Assembly (NCBI GenBank): GCA_047517285.1
Contig: JAKZTE010000004.1
Span: forward strand, 1-64,000
Direction: 5' to 3'
Origin: UBA57 sp963577725
Lineage (GTDB): Archaea; Thermoproteota; Nitrososphaeria; Nitrososphaerales; UBA57
DNA: 64,000 nucleotides
Positions 1 through 9,355 of the stretch are shown here, one piece after another (positions within the stretch are counted from its first letter, which is position 1; every line of letters begins with the position of its first letter). The notes beneath the pieces are model-generated. The model was not told where the DNA came from. It searched no databases and saw nothing but the letters and a program-made list of their open reading frames with translations. Both the position numbers and the translations under genes were made by a program.

Positions 1-1
1 G

Positions 2-511
2 ATTCCAGAATCAGATGAACTGTTATCTGATTGTGTTAGGAAATGTAAAGAAGGATTTGATTTAATCAGAATTCCAGAAAAATTTTCAGGAACTGGAGAT
101 TATCTGAAAAGATCCTACCATCAACTAAGGGGTCTTTATTGGGAGAAAAGTAATGAAGGAATACCAAGATTTGTAAGAAGTCAATTAGTAAAAGAGAAAA
201 GATTTGATCCAGAACGTTTACATTTTGAAGATGAATTGTTTTTTGAGGAATTAAGAGTTAATCATACTGAAGGAAAGATTGACAGCATGATAATTCATAA
301 TGAGGGATTTGAATTGTATCCGAATTTACGTAAAGCAAGAATTGCACAAAAACAGAGTAGGAGTCATAAAGTTAATTCGCCATTTAGATTAGATATCAAG
401 ACAATCGTTGTAGAGACGCCAGTTACTTTGCTTCCAGGAGTGATTTTCATATTAGGATTAAGAACTATTGCAAAGAGAATATTGCCAGTTGAATCGGGAA
501 CTTCAAGATAA
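2..511 (+). CDS. Glycosyltransferase family 2-like protein, C-terminal part (5' truncated by window edge)
   Basis: The frame is open from base 2, so only the C-terminal ~169 residues are present. The segment with ARG/Phe-rich 'PRFVRSQLV' followed by 'RFDPERLHFEDELFFEELR' resembles the late part of GT2 domains, where a 'FDE...EDWDL'-type acidic motif positions the acceptor or divalent metal. A hydrophobic stretch near the C-terminus (VTLLPGVIFILGL) could be one membrane-associated helix. It would transfer a sugar from a nucleotide- or dolichol-linked donor; the donor is unknown. It ends 40 bp before the thioesterase gene on the same strand. The family call rests on a partial sequence and is moderate. 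Confidence 0.55.
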   Translation: MPESDELLSDCVRKCKEGFDLIRIPEKFSGTGDYLKRSYHQLRGLYWEKSNEGIPRFVRSQLVKEKRFDPERLHFEDELFFEELRVNHTEGKIDSMIIHNEGFELYPNLRKARIAQKQSRSHKVNSPFRLDIKTIVVETPVTLLPGVIFILGLRTIAKRILPVESGTSR

Positions 512-550
512 TCATTTGGGTTAAATACAAAGATTTTAGATGGAATATTA

Positions 551-1042
551 ATGAAAGGAAAAACAGTAAAAGAGTCGGCAATTACTTCGTCGCATTTAAT
601 GTTGATAAAACACTCAGGAAATTTCATTTTCGATGCAGGGAAGACAATTCCAATGGTTCATGGAGGAATACTTATGACATTAATGGACGAAATAGCGGGA
701 ATGGTGGCAACTAAACATTCTGGAACACAAGTAGCGACAGCGTGCATAGACATGCAGTTTGTTTCTCCAGCATTTGCAGGAAATAGAATGATTTTGAAGT
801 CGTCCGTAAACTATACTACAAAGACTTCAATGGAGATAGGGATAAGAATTGAAGCAGAAGATATGAAAAATGGAACAGTAAAGCATACTAATTCGTGTTA
901 TTTAGTTGCAGTAGCAATAAATGATGCAGGAAAACCCATGGAAATACCAGCAATAATACCCGAAACGGAAGATGAGAAAAGGCGTTTTAATGATGCCAGA
1001 ATTAGAAATGAAGAAAGATTGAGGAAAAGAATAAAAAATTAA
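551..1042 (+). CDS. Acyl-CoA thioesterase, hotdog fold
   Basis: 163 residues, the usual size of a single-hotdog acyl-CoA hydrolase of the YciA/BACH type. The motif 'MVHGGILMTLMDEIAG' (about residues 36-51) is the hallmark hotdog helix, with the Asp of 'MDE' in the catalytic position, followed by the beta strand 'TACIDMQFVSPAFAG'. It would hydrolyse acyl-CoA to free acid plus CoA in the cytoplasm. A lysine/arginine-rich tail (about residues 140-163) extends past the fold. The gene converges on threonine synthase with only 2 bp between stop codons. Substrate range cannot be told from sequence. Confidence 0.85.
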   Translation: MKGKTVKESAITSSHLMLIKHSGNFIFDAGKTIPMVHGGILMTLMDEIAGMVATKHSGTQVATACIDMQFVSPAFAGNRMILKSSVNYTTKTSMEIGIRIEAEDMKNGTVKHTNSCYLVAVAINDAGKPMEIPAIIPETEDEKRRFNDARIRNEERLRKRIKN

Positions 1043-1044
1043 AC

Positions 1045-2259
1045 TTACTTGCTAATTACTCGTTGAATTTCTTCAATATCAGATGAGACTTCAGTTGGTT
1101 TTTCTACGAATTTAGTAATAACATCAGGATCTTTAAGACCGTGACCGGTAGCTATGCATACTACTTCTTCATCACTAGAGATAGTTCCTTGACGAAGTAG
1201 CTTTTTCAGAGCAGCTATCGGAGCTGCGCTAGCAGGTTCTATGAATAATCCTTCAAGTTTTGCCAAATTCATCTGGCCGTCAAGTATTTCCTTATCTGAA
1301 ACAGTTGTTGCTAAACCTTTAGAATCATAAATTGCGCGCAGGGCTTTTTTCCAACTTGCAGGAGCTCCAATTCTAATGGCAGTAGCTAGTGTTTCGGGTT
1401 TTTGAACATTATCTACTTCCATTTTTCCTTCAGAAAATGCTGCAGAAATAGGAGCGGCGCCTTCAGCTTGAACGCCAGCAAGTTTAGGAAGTTTGTTGAT
1501 TATTCCTAACTGGTAGAATTCAGAGAGTCCTTTCCAAATTGCACTAATATTTCCCGCATTGCCCACTGGAACAATTATCCAATCAGGAATATGACCCAGT
1601 TGCTCAAATATTTCGAAAACAATAGTTTTCTGTCCTTCTAATCTGAAGGGATTAATTGAATTAACTAAGTAAATATCAGGATATTTACTAGATAATTTCA
1701 TAACTACTTCAAGACATTTATCAAAATTTCCATCAATTTGCAATACATGTGCACCGCAAATCATTGCTTGAGATAATTTTCCATATGCAACTTTTCCAGA
1801 TGGTATTAGTACAATTCTTTTGAGTCCACCACGAGCTCCATATGCGGCAAGAGATGCAGACGTATTACCGGTAGATGCACAAATAATAATTTTAGCGCCT
1901 AATTGTTTAGCTTTGGTTACTGCAACAGTCATACCCCTATCCTTAAAAGATGCAGTAGGGTTATCGCCTTCATTTTTAATGTGTAAGTTATCAATTCCAA
2001 AAAAGCTGGAAAGCTTTTTAGAATTATGTAACCTAGTTCCACCTTCTTTAAGTGTAACTCGTTCTACATTTTGATCTATAGGTAAGAAATCTTGATATTT
2101 CCAAACGGACAATGGAGCATCGCGCCATTTTGAATCAAGATTATTTGAGATCTTATTCAAATCATATTGAACTTCAAGTAAATCATTACATTTAGAACAA
2201 TTATACATTATTGCATCAAGGTCAAATAATGAAGAACAATTAATACATTTTAGATTCAT
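1045..2259 (-). CDS. thrC: Threonine synthase
   Basis: 404 residues. It converts O-phosphohomoserine to threonine with PLP. An N-terminal zinc ribbon is formed by Cys5, Cys8, Cys21 and Cys24, as in archaeal and plant-type enzymes. The PLP lysine is Lys106 in 'NPTASFKDRG'; 'STGNTSAS' supplies the substrate/phosphate loop and 'VPVGNAGNISA' the glycine-rich PLP-phosphate loop. The ATG overlaps the stop codon of homoserine kinase by one base, so the two last steps of threonine synthesis are translationally coupled. The upstream steps (hom, lysC, asd) lie divergently next door. Confidence 0.95.
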   Translation of the reverse strand: MNLKCINCSSLFDLDAIMYNCSKCNDLLEVQYDLNKISNNLDSKWRDAPLSVWKYQDFLPIDQNVERVTLKEGGTRLHNSKKLSSFFGIDNLHIKNEGDNPTASFKDRGMTVAVTKAKQLGAKIIICASTGNTSASLAAYGARGGLKRIVLIPSGKVAYGKLSQAMICGAHVLQIDGNFDKCLEVVMKLSSKYPDIYLVNSINPFRLEGQKTIVFEIFEQLGHIPDWIIVPVGNAGNISAIWKGLSEFYQLGIINKLPKLAGVQAEGAAPISAAFSEGKMEVDNVQKPETLATAIRIGAPASWKKALRAIYDSKGLATTVSDKEILDGQMNLAKLEGLFIEPASAAPIAALKKLLRQGTISSDEEVVCIATGHGLKDPDVITKFVEKPTEVSSDIEEIQRVISK

Positions 2260-3197
2260 TAGTTTATCACACGAGCCCCTTTTCCAATTTTAGTAAGGAT
2301 TACAGAAGAATCATAGCCCGCAGATTTAAATTGTTTTTTGAAACATTGCTTGATTTTAGGAATAGATGTTTTGGTATCTAGAAATGATATAACTGCGGGA
2401 CCAGCGCCACTAATAGTAACACCCAATGCACCAATTTTTAATAATTCAGATTTGAGTTTATAATAGTTCGGAATTGTACTAAAACGAGCAGGTTCAACAA
2501 TATTATCGTTCATTGATTTACCAATAAGACGTTTATTTCCGGTTGAGAATCCTGCAACCATCATCGCTGCATACGATACATTACTAACAGAATCAGTGAA
2601 TTTTACTTTAGATGGAATTAATTTTCTAGCTTTACCGGTTTTTTTTGCAACAGGCTTGACTTTAGGAATTCCTATGCATACATGTAGGTTTTTTGGAGGA
2701 GAAAATGAAACAATATCTTCGCAAGTAGATGAATTGATTACAACAAATCCTCCAAATAATGAGCCGGCTACATTATCTGCATGGCTAATTCCTGCAGAAG
2801 CCACCTCACCGCTCGCTGCAAATTTGAGTTTCTCTTCGTTTGTTAATTTTAGAGAGAATAATTTGTTCATTCCGACAGTTACAGCAGCAGCCGTAGCAGC
2901 ACTACTTCCAAGTCCTTTACCCGGAGTAACGCCTTTCTTTACAGTCATGTTTATCCCTTGTAAATTAAATTCTTTAATAATATTAATCGCAACAATTCCA
3001 CCAGTATGTTCCTTGGGATCATTTGGTATTCCAGTCTTAAGCCCAAGATTTTTTATCGTAATTCCTGGATTTTCGCTTTTAGTAATTTTTACAGTATCGT
3101 ATAGATTGTCTAAAGCAATCGCAAAACAGTCAAAGCCTGAACCAAGATTTGCGCTAGATGCAGGCCCAATAGCAGTAACATCCTTAATATTTTTCAA
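2259..3197 (-). CDS. thrB: Homoserine kinase (GHMP family)
   Basis: 312 residues. It phosphorylates homoserine for threonine synthase. GHMP kinase features are in order: N-terminal 'GPASSANLGSGFD', ATP-binding glycine loop 'PGKGLGSSAATAAA' near residue 90-104, and the C-terminal 'VTISGAGPAVIS' motif. It is first in a two-gene unit with thrC and is transcribed divergently from homoserine dehydrogenase across a 128-bp AT-rich promoter region that presumably serves both directions. Confidence 0.95.
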   Translation of the reverse strand: MKNIKDVTAIGPASSANLGSGFDCFAIALDNLYDTVKITKSENPGITIKNLGLKTGIPNDPKEHTGGIVAINIIKEFNLQGINMTVKKGVTPGKGLGSSAATAAAVTVGMNKLFSLKLTNEEKLKFAASGEVASAGISHADNVAGSLFGGFVVINSSTCEDIVSFSPPKNLHVCIGIPKVKPVAKKTGKARKLIPSKVKFTDSVSNVSYAAMMVAGFSTGNKRLIGKSMNDNIVEPARFSTIPNYYKLKSELLKIGALGVTISGAGPAVISFLDTKTSIPKIKQCFKKQFKSAGYDSSVILTKIGKGARVIN

Positions 3198-3325
3198 TAT
3201 ATGCTAGTAATGTTTGAATAATATAATAATATATTCATATTTTACTCTTAATATATTGTGAAAATTCAACGTATTGAAGAAATTGTTAATATGTTCGAGT
3301 AGGTAGATTAAGAAGGAATAATGAA

Positions 3326-4336
3326 TTGAGAACGATATTAATTGGATTAGGAACCATCGGTCAGAGTTATTGTCAATTACTGGAGAATAGGAGAGGAGAC
3401 CTACTAACAAATTATGGAATTGATTCGAAAATTGTTGCTGTTGCAGATTCAAAAGGAGTGGCAATAGATGAAAGAGGAATAAACATAAGCGATATACTAG
3501 ATGTAAAGAAGAATAACAAGTCGGTTTCAGACCTTTCTATTGGAGACAAGAGTAAAACATCAATTGATTTAGTTGAGGAAATTGATGCTGAATTATTAGT
3601 AGATGCAACACCAACCAACATACAAGATGGAGAACCGTCGGCTAGTCTATTAGAGAGTGCAATGAAAACAAAAAAGAATATAATTACAGCAAATAAAGGG
3701 CCTTTAGCACTTGCATTTTCATCAATAATAGAAAAAGCAGAGTATAACAATGTAATTTTAAAGTATAGTGCAACAGTTGGTGGTGGCACCCCGATATTAG
3801 AATTTGGAAGAAAATGTTTGGAAGCAGATAGAATATTAGAGATGCATGCAATATTGAACGGTACAACCAACTATATACTAACTGAAATGGATGACAGAGG
3901 GTTAAGTTTTCAAGATGCGTTAAAAGAAGCGCAAGAATTAGGATATGCAGAAACTGATCCAACATTAGACGTTGATGGATTTGATGCTGCGGCGAAATTA
4001 GTCATAATGGGCAATTTATTGTTGGGTAAAGAACTAACATTAGATGATTTGAAGATAGAAGGAATACGAGGCATAACGCAAAAAGATATTACTAAGGCAA
4101 AAGATAATGGAAATACTATAAAATTGATTGCGAGTGTGAATGATATGGCAAAAGTTGAACCAGTAATAATACCTAAAGATGATCCTATGTCAGTAGCTGG
4201 AGCTTTGTGTTCAGTAAAATTTGTTTCAGAATTTGCAGGTGAAGAAATAATAATAGGAAAAGGCGCAGGTGGAATGGAAACGGCAAGTGCAATGATTAGA
4301 GATTTAGTTGAAATCAAACAGAATATGAGGGTTTAG
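3326..4336 (+). CDS. hom: Homoserine dehydrogenase
   Basis: 336 residues. It reduces aspartate semialdehyde to homoserine with NAD(P)H. The Rossmann loop 'GLGTIG' is at residues 7-12; the central 'ITANKGPLA' and 'GGGTPILE' segments and the 'NGTTNYIL' substrate motif are all present, with 'ELGYAETDPTLDVDG' following. It is monofunctional and has no C-terminal ACT domain, so feedback control probably lies in the adjacent aspartate kinase. The start is TTG at 3326: an ATG six bases upstream runs straight into a stop. The next gene begins two bases after this stop codon. Confidence 0.93.
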   Translation: MRTILIGLGTIGQSYCQLLENRRGDLLTNYGIDSKIVAVADSKGVAIDERGINISDILDVKKNNKSVSDLSIGDKSKTSIDLVEEIDAELLVDATPTNIQDGEPSASLLESAMKTKKNIITANKGPLALAFSSIIEKAEYNNVILKYSATVGGGTPILEFGRKCLEADRILEMHAILNGTTNYILTEMDDRGLSFQDALKEAQELGYAETDPTLDVDGFDAAAKLVIMGNLLLGKELTLDDLKIEGIRGITQKDITKAKDNGNTIKLIASVNDMAKVEPVIIPKDDPMSVAGALCSVKFVSEFAGEEIIIGKGAGGMETASAMIRDLVEIKQNMRV

Positions 4337-4338
4337 TA

Positions 4339-5727
4339 ATGAAAATAGTCTTGAAATTCGGTGGTACATCGGTAGGAAATGGAAAGAAAATAATTAATGT
4401 CTGTGAGATTGTCCAGAAAGTAAAGAAAAACAATCAAGTAATCGTAATTTCTTCTGCATTGCAATCAACAACGGATGAATTATTAGAATTATCTGAAGAT
4501 GCAAAAAAAGGACAAGTTAATAAAAAAATTATTGACGATATAGTACAAAGGCATCAAAATGCAATTAGAGATATAATTCAAGATAAGAAAATTCAAGATG
4601 AAGTTTTTGAAGAGATGTCAGGTTTAATCAAAGATTTAGAAAAGACAGTAGAAGGAGTAATTATAGTAAAAGAACTAAGTGATAAAACAAGAGATAAAAT
4701 AGTTTCATTCGGAGAACGGTTAGCTGTGCCAATAATTTCTGCCAAACTCAGAGACATGGGAATAAAATCAGAATCTTTTACAGGTGGTGAAGTAGGGATT
4801 ATGACAGATGAGAATTTTGGAAATGCATCGCCATTAATGAAAGTTACTCAACATAATGTGAAGAATAATTTATCGAACTTACTAGAAGAGACAGTGCCCG
4901 TTATTACTGGATTTATCGGAGTAACACAGCAAGGAGATATATCCACAATAGGAAGAGGTGGATCGGATTTTTCAGCCTCGTTAATTGGAATGTGTTTAAG
5001 TGTAGATGAGATATGGTTCATGACAGATGTTGATGGATTGTTAACAGCAAATCCGAACATATATCCTAATGCAAAAACTATACCACAACTTTCGTATAAT
5101 GAAGCAGTAGAAATGGCTACAATGGGTGCAAAGGGAATGCATGCAAGAGCTTTAGAACCCGCCAAGAACGCAAACATCCCGGTGAGAATTAAAAATACAT
5201 TTAGACCAGACGTAAGTGGAACTTTGATTAATGATCAAATAATTGTAAAGGCAGAGGAAATTACAAAAGCTGTAGCTTCACTGAATGGTTTAGCAATGAT
5301 AACAGTTGCAGGTATGAACATGATAGGAAATCCAGGAACTGCAGGTGAAATGTTTGGCATGCTAGGGCGCAACAAGATAAATATAATAATGATTTCTCAG
5401 AGTATTTCTGAAGCAAATATAACCTTTCTAATTAGACATGAAGATTTGAGAAAAGCTGTAAGTGTACTTCAAGTTAGTTTGTTAGGAAAGAGCGGTGTAA
5501 CAGATGTAACATCAGATGACGAAGTATGTGTAATATCAATCGTGGGTGCAGGAATGAAGGGCACGAGTGGAGTTGCAGCAAAACTATTTAATGCAATTTC
5601 GAAAGTTGATATAAATGTAAAAATGATAGCTCAGGGCTCTTCTGAACAGAACATATCATTCGTAGTACAAGAATCTGATTCTAAATCAGCAATTGAAGCA
5701 ATTCATAAAGAATTTAATATGGATTAA
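4339..5727 (+). CDS. lysC: Aspartate kinase with C-terminal ACT domains
   Basis: 462 residues. It phosphorylates aspartate, the entry step to threonine, methionine and lysine. The kinase motif 'LKFGGTSVGNG' starts at residue 5, 'IGRGGSDFSASLIG' provides the nucleotide/aspartate site, and 'EMATMGAKGMHARALEPA' closes the kinase domain. Two ACT-type repeats follow ('AMITVAGMNMIG...' and 'CVISIVGAGMKGTSGVAAKLF'), the usual allosteric sites for threonine or lysine. It starts two bases after hom and is almost certainly cotranscribed with it. Confidence 0.95.
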   Translation: MKIVLKFGGTSVGNGKKIINVCEIVQKVKKNNQVIVISSALQSTTDELLELSEDAKKGQVNKKIIDDIVQRHQNAIRDIIQDKKIQDEVFEEMSGLIKDLEKTVEGVIIVKELSDKTRDKIVSFGERLAVPIISAKLRDMGIKSESFTGGEVGIMTDENFGNASPLMKVTQHNVKNNLSNLLEETVPVITGFIGVTQQGDISTIGRGGSDFSASLIGMCLSVDEIWFMTDVDGLLTANPNIYPNAKTIPQLSYNEAVEMATMGAKGMHARALEPAKNANIPVRIKNTFRPDVSGTLINDQIIVKAEEITKAVASLNGLAMITVAGMNMIGNPGTAGEMFGMLGRNKINIIMISQSISEANITFLIRHEDLRKAVSVLQVSLLGKSGVTDVTSDDEVCVISIVGAGMKGTSGVAAKLFNAISKVDINVKMIAQGSSEQNISFVVQESDSKSAIEAIHKEFNMD

Positions 5728-5778
5728 TCGTTCAAATAACAATACTTTTAAATTTTTTGGGAAATATTTGACAATAAG

Positions 5779-6852
5779 ATGTATAAAGTAGCAATTTTAG
5801 GATCTACTGGAATGGTAGGTCAGCAATTCATTTCGGGTTTACAGAATCATCCATGGTTTGAGGTGACATGTTTAGCAGCATCTGAGAGGTCTGCAGGTAA
5901 GAAATATATCGACGCAATAAAGAATAGTGCAGGATCTATTCAGTGGTTTGGAGAAGGAGAAATAAATGAAAACATCAAAGACATGACTGTTAAGAATGTT
6001 AACGAAATTGATCCATTAGAATTTGATATTGCATATTCCGCATTAGAAGCAGGGGCAGCTCAAATTGAATCTAAATTTGCAGAACACATTCCTGTTTTGA
6101 GTACAGCGTCGGCGTATAGATATGAAGAAGATGTACCAATATTAATTCCAGCAGTAAACGATGAACATGTATCACTCTTAGGGAAACAAAAGAAAAGAGG
6201 ATGGAAGGGATTTGTTGCACCGCAAGCTAACTGTACAACAACAGGTCTAGTAATAACATTAAAACCGATTTTGGATGAATTTGGTATTGATTCGGTAGTA
6301 ATAACTTCACTACAAGCAGTATCAGGTGCAGGAAGAAATCCAGGCATACCTCTTTTTGATTTAGTTGATAATATAATTCCATACATTCCAAAAGAGGAAG
6401 AGAAGGTATCAATTGAATTAAAAAAGATTCTGGGTAATTATGACGGACAAGGCATAGTTAATGCAAAGTGCAATGTGTCAGCAACATGTACAAGAGTAGG
6501 TGTATTAGATGGACATACAGAATCAGTATTAGTAAATACGAAAGATAAAGCTGAAGTAGAAGATGTAATTAAAGCAATGGATAAATTTGCTGACTCGCTT
6601 GCAGGAAAGGAACTTCCATCAGCTCCGAAGAAATTAATTACAATACATAAAGATCCTTTTAGGCCACAACCTAGATTGGACAGGGAATTAGAAGATGGAA
6701 TGACAACATCTGTAGGAAGAATAAGAAAGGATGAAGTATTTCCAAATGGAATAAAATATGTTTTATTATCTCACAATACAAAAATGGGAGCTGCAAAAGG
6801 AGTAATTCTTACAAGTGAGATGCTTATAAAATCAAATATAATTAAAAATTAG
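5779..6852 (+). CDS. asd: Aspartate-semialdehyde dehydrogenase
   Basis: 357 residues. It reduces aspartyl phosphate to aspartate semialdehyde with NADPH. The Rossmann loop is 'GSTGMVGQQF' (residues 8-17). The catalytic cysteine is Cys152 in 'APQANCTTTGL', and the later 'ATCTRVGVLDGHTESV' carries the active-site arginine and histidine. Its length and motifs match the archaeal/fungal branch of the family. A T/A-rich promoter-like stretch fills the 51 bp after lysC, so it may have its own promoter while staying in the pathway cluster. Confidence 0.95.
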   Translation: MYKVAILGSTGMVGQQFISGLQNHPWFEVTCLAASERSAGKKYIDAIKNSAGSIQWFGEGEINENIKDMTVKNVNEIDPLEFDIAYSALEAGAAQIESKFAEHIPVLSTASAYRYEEDVPILIPAVNDEHVSLLGKQKKRGWKGFVAPQANCTTTGLVITLKPILDEFGIDSVVITSLQAVSGAGRNPGIPLFDLVDNIIPYIPKEEEKVSIELKKILGNYDGQGIVNAKCNVSATCTRVGVLDGHTESVLVNTKDKAEVEDVIKAMDKFADSLAGKELPSAPKKLITIHKDPFRPQPRLDRELEDGMTTSVGRIRKDEVFPNGIKYVLLSHNTKMGAAKGVILTSEMLIKSNIIKN

Positions 6853-6916
6853 ATTTTTGCATAGTTTTTAATTATTATTAATATATTTCATCATATTGAG
6901 GAGAAAGTAATCAAAA

Positions 6917-7393
6917 ATGGAGAAGTTTGATAAAATAGATATAATAATTTTAGGGGAATTAACTCAAGAATCAAATATATCAATCCCAAAATTAAGTGAA
7001 AAAATCAGCATTAATTCTTCAGTAGTCTATAGTAGAATAAACAGATTAGTTAGAAAAGGATTCATAAAAAAATATACATTAGAAGTAGATGAAAATTTAT
7101 TAGGATATCCAGTAAAAGCAATGATTGGTTGTAATATAAGTTCAAAACAAAGAGAAACAATTTTAGAAGATATTAAGAACATTGAAGAAACAAGAGAGAT
7201 AATTGAGATTACTGGAAGATTTGATGTATTGATTTGGATAAATGCTAAATCACTAGATGATTTGCATGAATTAGTATCAAAAAAGTTGCCAAAGATAAAC
7301 GGAATTACACACACAGAGGCATTTATTGAGATGAAAAGACACAAATTAAACTTCGTTTCAAGGATAAATTCAGAAATTAATGAAGAAAAATAA
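6917..7393 (+). CDS. Lrp/AsnC family transcriptional regulator
   Basis: 158 residues. The N-terminal winged helix-turn-helix (about 1-60; 'LSEKISINSSVVYSRINRLVRKGFIKKY') is followed by a ligand-binding RAM/ACT-like domain (about 65-150). Proteins of this family sense amino acids and bind short palindromes near promoters as dimers to octamers. Its position directly after the aspartate-family genes makes it a reasonable regulator of hom/lysC/asd or thrBC, but no experimental link is implied. A GGAG-type ribosome-binding site lies upstream (about 6898-6903). Confidence 0.9.
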   Translation: MEKFDKIDIIILGELTQESNISIPKLSEKISINSSVVYSRINRLVRKGFIKKYTLEVDENLLGYPVKAMIGCNISSKQRETILEDIKNIEETREIIEITGRFDVLIWINAKSLDDLHELVSKKLPKINGITHTEAFIEMKRHKLNFVSRINSEINEEK

Positions 7394-7465
7394 GAGAATA
7401 ATTAACCAAACCGTCTAATTATTTTACACCTATTCCATTAGATTATATTAATCAATAAATGATAT

Positions 7466-8245
7466 ATGCAAAAAGTGGATTACGAATCATTCGGGAAATC
7501 CAAGGGAAATAATTATGAACAAGAGAAGATAATAAAAGATCCATTTGGAAAATTTGATGATGTAAATATACAAAAGGTGATTCCAAGAAAGATAATTAAA
7601 GATATCAAAAGAAAAAAAGAATTTATTGAAAATGGAATAAATAGAATAGAAGAAGCATCAAGAATAAAATATCCAGAATATTATATTGAACCCATATTAC
7701 CAGTTGCCTTTACATCTTTAGAAAGAGGAAGTCCGACGCCGTATTTTGCAAGAAATATATTTCATATATGGAAAGGAGAAGTAAGAATAATCATCCAGTT
7801 ATCGGCACCATTAATAGCGTTTGGTCTAAAAGGTACAATCCAAGCAATATTGGCACATGAATTTCTTCACTATATAGAATATGTAAGGAAATTTGAAAAA
7901 TTAGATATTATCTCAGATGAAGTATCGAGTACTTTATTTGAAGCGAAATATGCAGATGCTTGCAGGTCGTTTAAACCAGGATTGATATTTACGCATAGCA
8001 ATAAATCACCGCAGATTATAAAACATCTGAGAGAGAAATTCCAGAATCATTCAGTCGGTGAGAGATTAATTAAGAAAACAAAGGAAGACTGGATAAATAA
8101 GAGCCTGCCTGTACGTCGTGTTAATTTAGAGAATAATGTATCTAGTATTCCAATAGAAACAATAATGAAAACGAGATTTGATTCAGATGTAGGAAAAACA
8201 GTTAGAGGGTTAGAACAAAATGCAAAAAAATCTAGAACTAGATGA
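7466..8245 (+). CDS. Zincin-like putative metallopeptidase (HEFLH motif), unknown function
   Basis: 259 residues with no family I can name. The segment 'ILAHEFLHYIEYV' gives an HExxH zinc-binding motif (His131, Glu132, His135), with acidic residues about 18-25 positions later ('ISDEVSSTLFEA') that could supply a third ligand. There is no signal peptide or membrane segment, so it looks cytoplasmic. The C-terminal third is basic. Its last 26 bases overlap the following nucleotidyltransferase gene, implying translational coupling and a joint role. Peptidase activity is inferred from the motif alone. Confidence 0.6.
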   Translation: MQKVDYESFGKSKGNNYEQEKIIKDPFGKFDDVNIQKVIPRKIIKDIKRKKEFIENGINRIEEASRIKYPEYYIEPILPVAFTSLERGSPTPYFARNIFHIWKGEVRIIIQLSAPLIAFGLKGTIQAILAHEFLHYIEYVRKFEKLDIISDEVSSTLFEAKYADACRSFKPGLIFTHSNKSPQIIKHLREKFQNHSVGERLIKKTKEDWINKSLPVRRVNLENNVSSIPIETIMKTRFDSDVGKTVRGLEQNAKKSRTR

Positions 8246-9056
8246 TGGAAAAGATAAAATTCTTCGTGTGATTAACAGGGTCACTAAAGGACTCGATATA
8301 GAAGCAATTTGCATGTATGGATCAAGAGTATCAGGATACGCCAAAGAAGAAAGTGATTATGACCTGATTGTTGTAATCAATAATTACAAGGATAAAGTTA
8401 GATATAGATATATTTCTGATAAGATAGAGATCTCTGCAATTTTTGTTGATAAAGAACATATGATTTCGGATGCAGAAAATGCATCGTTAGGAGAATTCGT
8501 AGTTGGAAGGTTATTAAATCCATATGAGGCGTTAGTAAATAAGAAATTTTTCGAGACAGTAGAAATTGTATATAAAAAGAGAATAATATTAGAAATAATT
8601 GAGAAATTACAGATTAAATACAGGAGTTTAGGTGAATACTTAAAGATTCCAACTGAATATTTTCTATTTCATAGATTAAACTTTAGAATGAGAATGTATC
8701 CGCCGGTAAAGTATAGTTACATAATGACATATTCAGGAAAGACTAATGCGAGAAATGTAAAAAATAGTGTAAAAGGGTTCAATGATGCAGCAGAGATATT
8801 GTATAAAGAGAACTATTTACATTATGAGAAAGAAGGAATAATAAGTATAAACGGTAAGAAAAGAAAGAACAAATCTATACTGAATTTAAAATTAGTTATA
8901 AGAATAATCAAACATTACTATATACATCTATTAGCGGGAAGAATAAAGTACAATATTGCGTTAAAAGAACTATTCTCAAAAATTAATCGTAAGAAACATA
9001 TGAAAGAGATGCCAGAATACCTATCAAAACCCGAGAGTTTATTAAAAATTAAGTAA
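8220..9056 (+). CDS. Nucleotidyltransferase-domain protein (Pol beta superfamily)
   Basis: 278 residues. The N-terminal domain has the minimal nucleotidyltransferase signature: 'MYGSRVSGY' with Gly34-Ser35, then 'ESDYDLIVVI' with Asp46 and Asp48, and an acidic residue in 'KIEISAIFV' (about Glu70) as the third metal ligand. The C-terminal ~150 residues are basic and probably helical, without a recognised domain. It would transfer a nucleotide to an unknown protein, RNA or small molecule. The start lies inside the end of the HEFLH gene. It converges with S27ae. Confidence 0.7.
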   Translation: MQKNLELDDGKDKILRVINRVTKGLDIEAICMYGSRVSGYAKEESDYDLIVVINNYKDKVRYRYISDKIEISAIFVDKEHMISDAENASLGEFVVGRLLNPYEALVNKKFFETVEIVYKKRIILEIIEKLQIKYRSLGEYLKIPTEYFLFHRLNFRMRMYPPVKYSYIMTYSGKTNARNVKNSVKGFNDAAEILYKENYLHYEKEGIISINGKKRKNKSILNLKLVIRIIKHYYIHLLAGRIKYNIALKELFSKINRKKHMKEMPEYLSKPESLLKIK

Positions 9057-9062
9057 TCAGAA

Positions 9063-9341
9063 TTATTTTTTTGATTGTTTGAAATCTGCATAACCGCATT
9101 TGCCGCAAGATAAACGATCAAAATGTTCAGCAAGGAAATTGCCTTTGCCGCAACGAGGGCAGTCCTTACGTAATCTTGTAACTTTTGTATCGTCAACTTT
9201 ATAGAATTTGAATATTTGAGGACTAAAACGAGCTTTGCGTTTCTGTCTTTTTCCCTTAGCTTTAGATACAGGCTTTTCTTCGACCGGGGATTCTTCAGAG
9301 GTTTTTTCTACTTCAGTTTTAGTTATTTCTTCTTCGACCAT
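9063..9341 (-). CDS. rps27ae: 30S ribosomal protein S27ae
   Basis: 92 residues. The C-terminal half is the S27ae zinc ribbon: 'KDCPRCGKGNFLAEH' and 'LSCGKCGYADF' give two CxxC pairs. The first ~40 residues are a low-complexity Glu/Lys/Pro extension not part of the conserved fold; its segment 'EEKPVSKAKG' resembles, also at DNA level (9254-9281), the repeat in the neighbouring S24e tail. It is last in a long leftward translation/transcription operon, 14 bp after S24e. Confidence 0.93.
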   Translation of the reverse strand: MVEEEITKTEVEKTSEESPVEEKPVSKAKGKRQKRKARFSPQIFKFYKVDDTKVTRLRKDCPRCGKGNFLAEHFDRLSCGKCGYADFKQSKK

Positions 9342-9355
9342 GATAAATCAACAAA

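Noticed and set aside
2596..3207. Protein on the plus strand opposite homoserine kinase, and similar long antisense frames opposite aIF5B, IPP isomerase and nuo genes
   Set aside because: They mirror well-supported genes, have no recognisable motifs, and arise from AT-rich codon use.
3215..3237. Operator TGAATA-N11-TATTCA between thrB and hom
   Set aside because: Six-base arms in pure A/T surroundings are expected by chance; no second copy seen at the asd promoter.
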